Notes: a model not told the origin generated them from the letters alone. A stretch of 23,687 nucleotides of DNA from an uncultured Rhodocyclaceae bacterium (GCA_903930805.1 CAIYZZ010000272.1:1-23687); one strand, 5' to 3'; numbered from the stretch's first letter, positions 15,002 through 22,957 are shown. A program made the numbers and translations.

Positions 15002-15810
15002 AACCTGACGATGGCGCGACCATCCTCTGCCAGCCTGGGTGCGGCCTTCCAGGCATGGCCATAAATGATTTCGAAACGCGCCGGGAGCAATCCATCCTCG
15101 CGCCCCCAGGCTGTGAATACCTGCCGCCACTGCTGCCAAGGCAACTGCCCCAGCAGACTGTTGCGCACGCCGAGATGGCGCTGGTCGGCAAGAAAGCGGC
15201 GCGCACTGGTGTAGGTCAGCGTCAGCATTTCCATTTCCATGACCGGGTCGGCGAAGCCTGCCGCTGCCAGCATGTCACCGATGTCGTGCATGTCGAGAAA
15301 AGCTGGCGCCGTCCCGCCAGCGCCGACTTTTTGGCGTGCCACGCGCAACTCTTTCAATGTGTCCGGCCCGAGCATGGCGAACTGCAACAGGCCGCCCGTG
15401 GCCAGAACGCGGTGTAGCTCGGCGAAGGCCGGTCGTGTATCCGACAACCAGTGCAGCATCAGGTTCGACCAGACCAGATCGAGGCTGCCGTCAGCCAAGG
15501 GCAGGGCGCACACATCGGCATTCAGGCAACGCGGTTGGTGGCCACGCAGGCGCGCCCACCAACCGGCACGTGCCTGCACCGTCGCCAGCATCGGTCGGGC
15601 AAAATCCACCGCCAGCGGCAAGGCTTCCGGATAGCGACGCTGCAGCTCACGCACGCCGTCGCCGGTGGCGCAGCCGATGTCGGCCATGCACTGCGGTGTC
15701 AGGCGCACAAAATCGAGCCGGGCCGCCAGGCGCCGACCGACTTCACGCGCCAGCACCGCCGCACTGTCATAAGATGCAGCTGCACGGGGAAAATTTTCTC
15801 GCGGGCTCAT
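14989..15810 (-). CDS. bioC: Malonyl-[acyl-carrier-protein] O-methyltransferase
   Basis: A 273-residue SAM-dependent methyltransferase that disguises malonyl-ACP as its methyl ester to start pimelate synthesis for biotin. The N-terminus RENFPRAAASYDSAAVLAREV is typical. SAM motif I is ADIGCATGDG (43-52). NLMLHWLSD, LLQFAMLGPDTLKELR and FLDMHDIGDML are BioC blocks. Copy 3 of the dispersed repeat encodes KVGAGGTA (161-168), just before FLDMHDIGD, in a region that links the Rossmann core to a variable part. The frame extends to 15972, but the ATG at 15810 begins at the conserved N-terminus. No other biotin gene is in the window. It diverges from comF with only 23 bases between starts. Confidence 0.92.
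   Translation of the reverse strand: MSPRENFPRAAASYDSAAVLAREVGRRLAARLDFVRLTPQCMADIGCATGDGVRELQRRYPEALPLAVDFARPMLATVQARAGWWARLRGHQPRCLNADVCALPLADGSLDLVWSNLMLHWLSDTRPAFAELHRVLATGGLLQFAMLGPDTLKELRVARQKVGAGGTAPAFLDMHDIGDMLAAAGFADPVMEMEMLTLTYTSARRFLADQRHLGVRNSLLGQLPWQQWRQVFTAWGREDGLLPARFEIIYGHAWKAAPRLAEDGRAIVRFHKP
15308..15332 (+). repeat. Dispersed 25-bp repeat, copy 3 (inside bioC)
   Basis: A perfect 25 of 25 copy, antisense to bioC, reading KVGAGGTA there. A 7-bp inverted repeat is formed with the flanking sequence: GCTGGCG (15302-15308) with CGCCAGC (15315-15321). Confidence 0.88.
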
Positions 15811-15833
15811 TGCCCGATTATCCACCATCAATA
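15811..15833. promoter_or_regulatory. Very short divergent gap between bioC and comF
   Basis: Only 23 bases separate the two ATGs, so at least one promoter must lie inside the opposite gene. The gap is AT-rich, but no -10/-35 pair can be called in it. Confidence 0.3.
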
Positions 15834-16544
15834 ATGGTCCAACCCTTGTCAATTTCATCGCTCCTCGATCTGTTACTGCCGCGCAGTTGCCTGCTCTGCG
15901 GAGCATCGACAGTGTCGCCCCCGTTCGCATTGTGCCCTGGCTGCCTGGATGATTTGCCGCGCCTGCCAGCAACCGCCTGCCCGCTTTGCGCCACGCCGCT
16001 CGGTGCGCCTGCGCCTGCTTGTGGTGCCTGCCTCAAGTCGCCACCCGCTTACGATGCCACGTTTGCCGCACTGCGCTATGGTTTTCCGGTCGATCGACTG
16101 GTGCAGAACCTCAAGTTCAATCACCGCTTGGCAACTGCTGCCTGCTTTGCTGATCTTCTGCTGTCCGGCGCGCATCCCGTAGGTGATGTGATCGTACCCG
16201 TGCCGCTGGCGCCGCTGCGGCTCCGGGAGCGCGGTTTCAATCAGGCGCTGGAAATTGCCCGCCCCCTGGCGCGTTCCCTGCGTCTGCCGCTTGACCCGAC
16301 GACGCTTGTGCGTGCGCGTGAAACCGTGCCACAAAGTCTGCTGCCGTGGCGCGCCCGCAAGGGCAACATGCGCCACGCCTTCGGCTGTCGTGGCGATTTT
16401 TCGGGCAAGGCGGTCATCGTCGTCGATGATGTCATGACCACTGGCACCACCCTGGATGCTGTCGCGCGCGTGCTCAAGGATCATGGGGCGGTGTGCGTCA
16501 CGAACTGGGTCACCGCGCGCGCGGTGAGAGAAAGCCTTACCTGA
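15834..16544 (+). CDS. comF: ComF family phosphoribosyltransferase-like protein
   Basis: A 236-residue cytoplasmic protein of the ComF/GntX family, needed for natural transformation in several bacteria. The N-terminal zinc-finger region has paired cysteines: SCLLCGA, LCPGCLDD, CPLCATP and CGACLKS. The C-terminal half is a type I phosphoribosyltransferase fold with the PRPP loop VVDDVMTTGTTLDA. VPVPLAPLRLRERGFNQA is the family block between them. The frame is open further upstream, but the ATG at 15834 (MVQPLSISSLLDLLLP) starts just before the typical N-terminus and does not overlap bioC. Its 3' end overlaps the convergent mshN gene by 8 bases. Confidence 0.92.
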   Translation: MVQPLSISSLLDLLLPRSCLLCGASTVSPPFALCPGCLDDLPRLPATACPLCATPLGAPAPACGACLKSPPAYDATFAALRYGFPVDRLVQNLKFNHRLATAACFADLLLSGAHPVGDVIVPVPLAPLRLRERGFNQALEIARPLARSLRLPLDPTTLVRARETVPQSLLPWRARKGNMRHAFGCRGDFSGKAVIVVDDVMTTGTTLDAVARVLKDHGAVCVTNWVTARAVRESLT

Positions 16545-17574
16545 GCTTTTGTTCGATCACCGATGCCATGTCGGCCGGCAGGTTGCCGACTTCCCTGGCC
16601 CGGGCATAGGCGTCTTTTGCCTCGCCACCCTGGCCGGCGTTTTCGAGTGCAAGCCCGAGCCCAAACCACCAGCGACCTTCATTGGGGCGCAAGGCCAACG
16701 CGGCTTTGAAACGTTCCGCCGCTTCGGCAGAGCGCAGCTGTTTTTGCAGCAGATAGGCAAAGAGCCCCTGGTAGTCGGCATCCGCGCCGGCGTAGGCGGC
16801 ATGGTGGCCGAGGGTTTCCACTGCGGCAGCCGTGTTACCCTGCTCGAATTGCAGACGGGCGAGGATGACGGCCCAACCGGACTGCGCCGGATCGAGTGCA
16901 AGACCGCTTTTTGCCACCCGCAGGGCATCTCCCCACTGCTTGCCGCCGACCAGCACCGACAACAAGGCCTGACGCGCCTTGGCCAGTGCGGGATCGTACT
17001 CAAGTGCCCGCTGCAGGAATGGCTGGGCGGCGGGATTATCGCCGCGTTTCACCGCCTGCATGCCTTTGCGATATTCGGCCTCGGCCAATTCACGACCCTG
17101 ACCGCTGCGCGAGCGCTTGTCGATCTGCGCATCGGCGAGGTTGGTTGCGGCGGCGGGCACTGCGGGTTGCGCCGCAGGTTTGGTTTCGCGAGCGACGCTT
17201 GCTGGTTTGGCTGCAGGGGGTGCAACTTGTCCCTGCGACAGCAAGGTGGATAGCTTCATTTCACCCAGATCAATGGGTGGTGGGGGTGGTGGGGGTGACG
17301 GCGGCGCCACAATAGTCGGCGCTGGCAGGACGGCAGCCACTGCGGTGGAGGGCGTTGCAGACGGGGGTGCCGCTGCGGGTGCCATGAATACACTCACCAG
17401 AATGCCGGTGATCAGCGCGCCGACGCCCATACCGAGTGCCAGCGTGTGCCAGGCTTGCCGCCGACTTGTCGATACGGGCGGCAAGGTACGCAGACGCGCA
17501 GGCAAGCCGGCGCGCTCCTGATCACTGGCCTGGCGCGTGTCCAGGTCGCGCAGCATTTGATTGATGACGCTCAT
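16537..17574 (-). CDS. mshN: MSHA biogenesis protein MshN, TPR protein
   Basis: A 345-residue inner-membrane protein. MSVINQMLRDLDTR is the classic MshN N-terminus. A single membrane helix lies at about 43-64. A long proline/alanine-rich periplasmic linker follows (66-130, including PPSPPPPPPP), then tetratricopeptide repeats from about 165 to the end (AEAEYRKGMQAVKRGDNPAAQPFLQRAL and later repeats). It is expected to scaffold pilus assembly. Copy 8 of the dispersed repeat encodes AVLPAPTI (81-88) in the linker. The gene is separated from mshM by an 88-base gap holding a REP-like repeat, unlike the coupled genes before it. Confidence 0.88.
   Translation of the reverse strand: MSVINQMLRDLDTRQASDQERAGLPARLRTLPPVSTSRRQAWHTLALGMGVGALITGILVSVFMAPAAAPPSATPSTAVAAVLPAPTIVAPPSPPPPPPPIDLGEMKLSTLLSQGQVAPPAAKPASVARETKPAAQPAVPAAATNLADAQIDKRSRSGQGRELAEAEYRKGMQAVKRGDNPAAQPFLQRALEYDPALAKARQALLSVLVGGKQWGDALRVAKSGLALDPAQSGWAVILARLQFEQGNTAAAVETLGHHAAYAGADADYQGLFAYLLQKQLRSAEAAERFKAALALRPNEGRWWFGLGLALENAGQGGEAKDAYARAREVGNLPADMASVIEQKLR
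17310..17334 (-). repeat. Dispersed 25-bp repeat, copy 8 (inside mshN)
   Basis: Matches 22 of 25 positions. Sense to mshN, reading AVLPAPTI in the proline-rich linker. Confidence 0.72.
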
Positions 17575-17590
17575 TGCCTATACTTTCGTC

Positions 17591-17660
17591 GGGCCGCCCC
17601 AAGGAGGCATGCACCCCCTGTAGGGGACAGCGAGCCGGGTTTACGAGCGTGGGGCCCCAT
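17591..17660. repeat. REP-like GC-rich intergenic repeat between mshM and mshN
   Basis: This gap element has nested inverted symmetry: outer GCCCC (17596-17600) with GGGGC (17651-17655), and inner CCCC-TGTA-GGGG (17615-17626). The layout GCCGCCCCAAGGAGGCATG, then CCCCCTG-TAGGGGACAGCGAGC, then GAGCGTGGGGCC, resembles, from memory, intergenic repeats common in Burkholderiales and Rhodocyclales genomes. A folded RNA here could stabilise or attenuate the mshM-mshN transcript. There is no T-run, so a simple terminator is not supported. Confidence 0.6.
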
Positions 17661-17662
17661 TC

Positions 17663-18496
17663 TTACCATGGCCACCAGCGCCTGGCCTGAACTGCGCTGC
17701 CGGTATCCCTGGCGGCCGTCTTGACGTGCCGGGTCTCAACGTGCAGTTGCCCCTCGCCGAAGGCTGCCAACAGGGCCTTGTGCGCGAGGATATTGACCAG
17801 GCGCGGGGTGCCGTCAGTATGGAAGTGCAGGGCTTTCACCGCCGCCGAAGAGAACACCGGGTCTCCGCTGTGTCCGGCAATGCGCAGGCGCTGCTCGAGA
17901 TAATTACCGGTTTCGTCGGTATCAAGCCGCCGCAACTGGTGATGGAAGACGATGCGCTGCTTGATCTGCCGCGCCGAATGCGCTTCCAGCATTTCGTCCA
18001 GTTCCGGCTGACCGAAGAGGATGATATGCAGCAACTTGCGTTTTTCGGTTTCGAGGTTCGACAAGAGGCGCAAGCTTTCGAGGGTCAGGCGTGGCATGGT
18101 CTGTGTTTCGTCGATGCATAGCACGACTTTCTTGCCGGCGCGTGCCAAGTCGAGCAGCCGGCGGTTCAGGCGCTTGACGACATGGGCGGCCTCGGGCTCG
18201 CCGTCGTCCGTGCCGAGATCGTCGGCCACCTCGCGCAGGAATGCGCGCGGCTCCATCTGCGGGTTGGGCAGATAGGCGGCCTTCCAGTCCGGTCCCAGTT
18301 CAGCGAGAAAATTCCGGCACAGGAGCGTCTTGCCGGTGCCGACTTCGCCGACGACCTTGATGAAACCCTCGCCGCTCTCCAGTGCGAAATGCAGCAGGTT
18401 GAGCGCCTCCAGATGACTCTGGCTCGGGTAGATGAACTCGGTGTCGGGAGTGACGCCGAACGGAGCCTGGTTGAGGCCAAAGTGCGCGAGATACAC
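17663..18496 (-). CDS. mshM: MSHA biogenesis AAA+ ATPase MshM (ExeA/GspA-like)
   Basis: A 277-residue ATPase. The GTG start at 18496 is chosen because MYLAHFGLNQAPFGVTPDTEF is the exact N-terminus of MshM/ExeA-type proteins, and it begins 2 bases after the mshL stop; the open frame upstream overlaps mshL and has no homology. Walker A is GEVGTGKT (50-57), Walker B is VVLCIDETQTM, and LHIILFGQPEL is the sensor region. The protein ends ARRWWPW. ExeA-type ATPases help assemble the secretin in the envelope, which suits its position next to mshL. Confidence 0.9.
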   Translation of the reverse strand: MYLAHFGLNQAPFGVTPDTEFIYPSQSHLEALNLLHFALESGEGFIKVVGEVGTGKTLLCRNFLAELGPDWKAAYLPNPQMEPRAFLREVADDLGTDDGEPEAAHVVKRLNRRLLDLARAGKKVVLCIDETQTMPRLTLESLRLLSNLETEKRKLLHIILFGQPELDEMLEAHSARQIKQRIVFHHQLRRLDTDETGNYLEQRLRIAGHSGDPVFSSAAVKALHFHTDGTPRLVNILAHKALLAAFGEGQLHVETRHVKTAARDTGSAVQARRWWPW

Positions 18497-18498
18497 GG

Positions 18499-20241
18499 CT
18501 ATCGCGGCGGGAGAGCGAGCGGGGGCAGGTCGAAATTTCGCAGGCGCTCGTTGCTTTGCTCGATATCCTTCACCCAACTGTGGTCGTCATGGATGACGGT
18601 GGGTTTGAGCAGGATGACCAGTTCGCGCTTGCTGTAGGAACTGCCGCGCTGGCCGGCGAGCGCTCCCGCAGACGAATTGATCGTACCCGGCAGTCCGCTG
18701 CGATCGCTGGATTGTCCCTGGGTCATGAGGCCGCCGATGGCTACGATGTTGCCGTCCTGCACCCGCACGATGCTGTCGGTCTCATTGACGCTGGAGGAGG
18801 CCAGCGGCAACTTGAACTGGCCCATCGTGCCAAGGTCGATCAGCTTTTCCTTTTCCGCCACCGTGCTGATCGCCGGATGCACATGCAGGATAATGTTGTT
18901 ATCGTCATCGATCTGGGGTGTCACGTCGAGCGAGATGCCCGAAAAATAGGGCTGTAGCGTCAGGCTGGGCGTTGCCGTGGTTCCTCCCGCCGTGCTGGTG
19001 GTCGTGGTCGTCGTGACGTTGGTGACGAATAGTTCGTCGGTGCCGACCTTCAGTACCGCCTTTTGGTTGTTGATCGTCGCGATGCGCGGGCTCGACAACA
19101 CCGAAACCGTACCCTGAGTTTCGAGGAAACTCAGCAGCGCAGCGAAGTTGGCCGTCTGGAACGCCAGGCCGATGAAGCCCTTGCCGAGGGCGGAGGCAAT
19201 CACCGAACCAGCCAATCCTGGCGTGATCGTCGCCGTTGAGTTACCGACAAAATTAGCCGAAGAGGTTGAGGTTCCCGTCGTGGCGTCAGTGGTGATCTTA
19301 ACCCCGTTGGGCATCAGCGTCGCGCCTGGCTGGGCAACCCCCATGCTCAGACGGTTGCTGTTGCTGTTGAACGATGACCAGTTGATGCCGGCTTGGTACC
19401 CCTGATTGAGCGACACCTCGAGGATCTTCGCCTCGAGCATCACCTGCCGCTCGACCATGACCTGGGTGGCCTTGAGGTATTGTTCGACGGAACGCATTTC
19501 GCTTGGCAGGGCACGAATCACCACCACGCCGGAAATACTATTCACAACGACGCTGCGGCCCTCCCCGGCGACGATGGTTGTCAGGGCCGACTGCATGTCG
19601 CGCCAGAAATCGGTATCCGAATTTGTCTGGACGCGGCTGGTCGTGCTGCCGCCCCCTGTTCCCCCGCTGCCGGTGCCTGCGGGTACCGGTGTCGCCCCGG
19701 TACTGGGCGTGGATGAGCCTGCCGCCCCGCTACTGGCAATCGAACTGGATGTCACGCGCAGTTCAGTTGTCCCCTGGCGGCGGCTGGCCAGATAGTTAAC
19801 CTGGAAGACGCGTGTTTGCAGGGTGTTCGGCTGAATCGTGATGCGCGACCCCTTGATGTTGAACTCGTAACCGTAGAGTTCGCGGATGGATTCCAGCACC
19901 TCCTTTACCGTTACATCCTTCAGGTTGACGGTGATGCTGCCGGTGACTTCGGGGCCGACCAGCATGTTATAGCGTGTGCCGGTGACGATCGCCATGAAGA
20001 CCTGTGTCGCCGGCGCATTGACCACCGAGAGATCGAAGCGCGTCTCACTGTTCTCGTGTTGCGGCATACTGACTGTCAGCGGCGCGAGCACGCCCATTTC
20101 AGCAGTTTCCCGGCTCTTGCGGTTGCTGACGGCCTGGGTGAGTTCTTCACCGATGCGTTCCCTGACCATGTCGGGACGCGCTGGCGGCGAGCCGCAGGCA
20201 GTCACCAGCAGCGCTACAAGAACGACCAGTAACGCGTTCAT
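18499..20241 (-). CDS. mshL: MSHA outer-membrane secretin MshL
   Basis: A 580-residue secretin lipoprotein, the outer-membrane channel through which the pilus passes. The lipobox LVTAC places the lipidated cysteine at residue 16. An STN/N0-like domain (about 80-150) precedes a low-complexity Ser/Gly/Thr linker (about 175-215). An N1-type region follows, with VVVNSISGVVVIRALPSEMRSVEQYLK. The C-terminal secretin domain contains VSVLSSPRIATINNQKAVLKVG, ISLDVTPQIDDDNNIILHVHP and KRELVILLKPTVI. It overlaps the mshK stop in ATGA and is followed by mshM after 2 bases. Length is normal for MshL. Confidence 0.93.
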   Translation of the reverse strand: MNALLVVLVALLVTACGSPPARPDMVRERIGEELTQAVSNRKSRETAEMGVLAPLTVSMPQHENSETRFDLSVVNAPATQVFMAIVTGTRYNMLVGPEVTGSITVNLKDVTVKEVLESIRELYGYEFNIKGSRITIQPNTLQTRVFQVNYLASRRQGTTELRVTSSSIASSGAAGSSTPSTGATPVPAGTGSGGTGGGSTTSRVQTNSDTDFWRDMQSALTTIVAGEGRSVVVNSISGVVVIRALPSEMRSVEQYLKATQVMVERQVMLEAKILEVSLNQGYQAGINWSSFNSNSNRLSMGVAQPGATLMPNGVKITTDATTGTSTSSANFVGNSTATITPGLAGSVIASALGKGFIGLAFQTANFAALLSFLETQGTVSVLSSPRIATINNQKAVLKVGTDELFVTNVTTTTTTSTAGGTTATPSLTLQPYFSGISLDVTPQIDDDNNIILHVHPAISTVAEKEKLIDLGTMGQFKLPLASSSVNETDSIVRVQDGNIVAIGGLMTQGQSSDRSGLPGTINSSAGALAGQRGSSYSKRELVILLKPTVIHDDHSWVKDIEQSNERLRNFDLPPLALPPR

Positions 20242-20639
20242 TGTGCCGCTCCATTTTTCGCCGTCCCACCAGCCCCGACTTTTATGATCTTTTTCTCGGC
20301 GGCCGGAATCAGGCGCAGGGTTTCCTCGCCGCCAGGTCCTTTCAAAACCACTGCATCCTCACTCACTTTGACTAGCCTGGCCTCGCCCACCTTGCCACCC
20401 AGTTCGACGACCTCACCATTGATCAATGCGGCCGGGTTGCCTTGTTTTCTCAGGATTACCGACTGCAATCCACTCGCGTCAGGAACCGAGCCACCCGAGG
20501 TTGCTTCCGCTGCTTTTCTGGCATCTGCGGGCGGACGCGTCGGGTCTGCCAGTTGTGCATTCACAGCGCCCGGCAGTCCGGCCGGCACCAACACCATGAT
20601 AGCTATTCTAGCAATGATCGCCGTCACACCACGAGCCAT
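20238..20639 (-). CDS. mshK: MSHA biogenesis protein MshK
   Basis: A 133-residue exported protein. The ATG at 20639 starts a hydrophobic signal ending AVNA, followed by the mature start QLADPTRPP, which is the MshK/PilP-like signature. LQSVIL, ALINGEVVELGGKVGEARLVKVSEDAVVLKGPGGEETLRL form the small beta domain found in PilP and MshK pilotin-like partners of the secretin. The last residues, KVGAGGTA and a short tail, are encoded by copy 4 of the dispersed repeat, so the natural C-terminus may have been replaced or extended. The frame is open far upstream, but that part is antisense-free shadow of mshJ in another frame. It overlaps mshJ by 16 bases and mshL by 4. Confidence 0.85.
   Translation of the reverse strand: MARGVTAIIARIAIMVLVPAGLPGAVNAQLADPTRPPADARKAAEATSGGSVPDASGLQSVILRKQGNPAALINGEVVELGGKVGEARLVKVSEDAVVLKGPGGEETLRLIPAAEKKIIKVGAGGTAKNGAAQ
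20260..20284 (+). repeat. Dispersed 25-bp repeat, copy 4 (3' end of mshK)
   Basis: Matches 23 of 25 positions. Antisense to mshK, where it encodes KVGAGGTA close to the C-terminus. Confidence 0.8.
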
Positions 20640-21334
20640 GCCGCCTCCAGGCTCAAGGTATAAATGGTGAGGGTCAGTTCGCTCACCGGGTATTGCTGCA
20701 CCACCAGGCGCATGGCGCCACGTATCAATTTTTGTGGCCCGCTTTCGAGGTCGGTGACATACGCCAGCAGGTCGTGATAGTTGCCGGCGATCTTGATCTC
20801 GATGCCGTGCTTGTAAATATTGCCACCAAGCATCACGGCCTTTTCTTTCTTGGCGGCGTCCGGCGCGCTCTCTTCCTTGCCCCCCTTTTTTTCCGGTGGT
20901 GCAATCAGCGGCTGTGGCGTCAGGGTATTCAGGCTCACCAGCGACAGGCCACGGTGCCGTGTCAAAAGGGTCTGGAGCAGGGCGGGGGCTTGCTGCGGCA
21001 TCACCAGTACGCGGTCGAAACTGTGGATGTCGCGATCGGTTTCGCTCAACTGCTGGTGCAACTGCTCCAACACGGTACGGTTGGCCGCATCCGGATCCTT
21101 CCCTTGTGCTATCAATACTGCCAACTGGGCACCCAACTGCCCCTGTTCGTTCTGCTGCTGTTCGATATTCTTTTTCAACCGGACTTTCTGCAACTGTGCC
21201 GGCTCGATCCATAACGAGTGGCCGCCGAAGAGGATCGCCACCAGCAGCGCACCGATTATCAGCAGCTTCTCGCGCTGTTGCATGGTGGTAAAGCGCGCCG
21301 ACCATCCAGCCCATTGTGTCTTGATACCGCTCAT
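20624..21334 (-). CDS. mshJ: MSHA biogenesis protein MshJ (PilO-like)
   Basis: A 236-residue bitopic inner-membrane protein of the pilus alignment complex. A short cytoplasmic N-terminus (WSARFTTMQQREKLL) leads into one membrane helix at about 23-40. A coiled-coil stretch (50-115) with many Gln and Lys residues follows, then a ferredoxin-like periplasmic domain (GNIYKHGIEIKIAGNYHDLLAYVTDLES). A lysine-rich linker (PPEKKGGKEESAPDAAKKEK) separates the two halves. The start overlaps the mshI2 stop in ATGA, and its end overlaps mshK by 16 bases. Confidence 0.88.
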   Translation of the reverse strand: MSGIKTQWAGWSARFTTMQQREKLLIIGALLVAILFGGHSLWIEPAQLQKVRLKKNIEQQQNEQGQLGAQLAVLIAQGKDPDAANRTVLEQLHQQLSETDRDIHSFDRVLVMPQQAPALLQTLLTRHRGLSLVSLNTLTPQPLIAPPEKKGGKEESAPDAAKKEKAVMLGGNIYKHGIEIKIAGNYHDLLAYVTDLESGPQKLIRGAMRLVVQQYPVSELTLTIYTLSLEAAWLVV

Positions 21335-22020
21335 AAGGTTGCGCCCTTGTCACCGGCTCTGACCTTGACGGGAATCAGCGTGAACTCATGGTAAGGCGCG
21401 CGCAAGGTCGTACCCGTTGGGGGCTGCGGTGTTTTCGTAGCAGCTGCGACGCCAAGCGGCGCATCGGGTTTCCCCGCATCGAGCTTGAGCGCAGCGAATT
21501 CCCGCCCCTGGAAGGCCGCTTCCTTGTTCAGCCGGCGAATGTATTCGGGTAGCAGGGCAGGATCAATAGTGCGTCCCTTGACTTCCATGCTGCCGCTGCT
21601 CGCATCGATGGAAAAATTCATCAACCAGAGTCCGGCAACCGTCTGGCGGGCAAAGCCCTGCAGGTAGGCGGCAAACGAACTGCCTGCCTCGGGCCCCAGG
21701 CTCTGGCGCAGCATGACCAGCACCTCGCCGCGGGCTCCCAGCAGCAGGCGTTTGGCCACGATTTCCTGCTCGAGGCGCGGGTCAGGCTTGCGGGTGGCGA
21801 CTTGCTGACCAAGCTCGGTAATCTGTTTGCGCGTGGCCTTGAGCTGGCTCTCGCTGGCGTCAGCCTGAGCCGTGAGTGCTGGCAGATCAAGCCGCTCCAG
21901 ATATCCCGTGGCACTGACGGCAACTACCAGAACAGCCATTAGCATCACCACATTCCCCAGTGCCAGCCAGTCGCGCTTGCGGAGGAGTGCGGGGTCGTAG
22001 AGGTTGATCTGCTGAGCCAT
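21331..22020 (-). CDS. mshI2: MSHA biogenesis protein MshI2 (PilN-like)
   Basis: A 229-residue bitopic inner-membrane protein. AQQINLYDPALLRKRDW is the PilN/MshI2 N-terminal motif that binds the PilM-like partner in the cytoplasm. One membrane helix lies at about 20-40, followed by a coiled coil and a periplasmic PilN-like domain (LWLMNFSIDASSGSMEVKGRTIDP). The open frame extends to 22119 but would overlap mshI by 89 bases; the ATG at 22020 sits 10 bases after the mshI stop and starts the conserved motif. No Shine-Dalgarno is evident, so translation may be coupled to mshI. Confidence 0.87.
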   Translation of the reverse strand: MAQQINLYDPALLRKRDWLALGNVVMLMAVLVVAVSATGYLERLDLPALTAQADASESQLKATRKQITELGQQVATRKPDPRLEQEIVAKRLLLGARGEVLVMLRQSLGPEAGSSFAAYLQGFARQTVAGLWLMNFSIDASSGSMEVKGRTIDPALLPEYIRRLNKEAAFQGREFAALKLDAGKPDAPLGVAAATKTPQPPTGTTLRAPYHEFTLIPVKVRAGDKGATL

Positions 22021-22030
22021 GGATTTTATT

Positions 22031-22957
22031 CTACTGTCCCCGCAGGGCCGCGCCCAGCGCCAGCCAGCTTTCCGCTTGAGTAGCGATTTCGGCGAGACGA
22101 GGCGTTGCCTCGATGTCAAACACGTCCGCCAGATTGGCGCTCGCTACCGGCAGGGACAGGTTGGTGCGGAGATACTCGACAAAGGCCTCTCCGCCGGGCA
22201 GTGGTCCGACCAGCAGCCGTGTCAATGGCACAGTGCTGTAGTTGCGATCAAAGTTGTCGAGGGAGCGCTGGATGTCGAGCAGAACGCGCTCGTGCAGGGT
22301 TTCGGCCTGTGGCCCGACCAGTTCCGGGCCGCTCACGTCAATATGGCGCGTCATGAACAACTCACCCTGATAATTAATGGTGAGCAAGCCACCCTTGCTG
22401 TCGAAGGACACCAGTGCCAAGCCACGGTTGGGCTCTTCGAAAAGGGCGGCAAGATTGCGTTGCGCCAGTTCGGGGACATCGATCGCGGCCAGCGGCGCTT
22501 TTGCATCCTGAAACAGATGCGCGCGCGGCTGCAGGACATCATGGCTCGCCACCACAACCCAAAGCTGCTGTGCGCGGCCGCCCGGTGCGGGAATATCGAG
22601 AATGTCGAGGTTCGCTCGATCGACGGGAAAATCGACCATTTCTTTCACCCGCCAGCGCAGGGTTTCGCGCAATTCATCGCGCGGCATATCTTTCGCGTTG
22701 TCGGGGGCATCGACCTGCAACAACTGGTATTGACCATGCCACAACAACGTGGTGCAGCGGTTGCGGGCCAGTCGCTTGGCGTTCCTCAGGCGTTTCAGGG
22801 TATCGAGCTCGCTGCCTTCGCGGGCGAAGCTGTCGCAGGCGTGCACGAGCGGCCGCGCGTCGCGCCGGAGCGTCACATCTGCAATTGCAATGCGGTCGTC
22901 ACCGAACACCACCGATGTCCAGCCGTCCGCTTGCGCCTGTTTTTGCCAAAAAGCCAT
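22031..22957 (-). CDS. mshI: MSHA biogenesis protein MshI (PilM-like)
   Basis: A 308-residue cytoplasmic protein related to PilM, with an actin-like fold. TLRWRVKEMVDFPVDRANLDILDIP matches the PilM/MshI helix-strand block. LALVSFDSKGGLLTINYQGELFMTRHIDVSG resembles the second actin-like subdomain, and LLDIQRSLDNFDRNYSTVPLTRLLVGP the C-terminal block. It is the first gene of the msh run. The 131-base gap upstream would hold its promoter, and that gap also contains a repeat copy and a hairpin. Confidence 0.87.
   Translation of the reverse strand: MAFWQKQAQADGWTSVVFGDDRIAIADVTLRRDARPLVHACDSFAREGSELDTLKRLRNAKRLARNRCTTLLWHGQYQLLQVDAPDNAKDMPRDELRETLRWRVKEMVDFPVDRANLDILDIPAPGGRAQQLWVVVASHDVLQPRAHLFQDAKAPLAAIDVPELAQRNLAALFEEPNRGLALVSFDSKGGLLTINYQGELFMTRHIDVSGPELVGPQAETLHERVLLDIQRSLDNFDRNYSTVPLTRLLVGPLPGGEAFVEYLRTNLSLPVASANLADVFDIEATPRLAEIATQAESWLALGAALRGQ

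Noticed and set aside
15336..15833. Upstream in-frame extension of comF
   Set aside because: It is antisense to bioC with low-complexity Arg/Pro/Ala content and no ComF homology.
17669..17690. CCACCAGCGCC in the 3' end of mshM, identical to 11 core bases of the dispersed repeat
   Set aside because: The flanks on both sides do not match (no GCCGT before, no GACT-T run after), and in this GC-rich sequence an 11-base match could be chance.
20640..21353. Long open frame upstream of mshK on the minus strand
   Set aside because: It is a shadow frame of mshJ with no recognisable domain; the MshK signal peptide begins at 20639.
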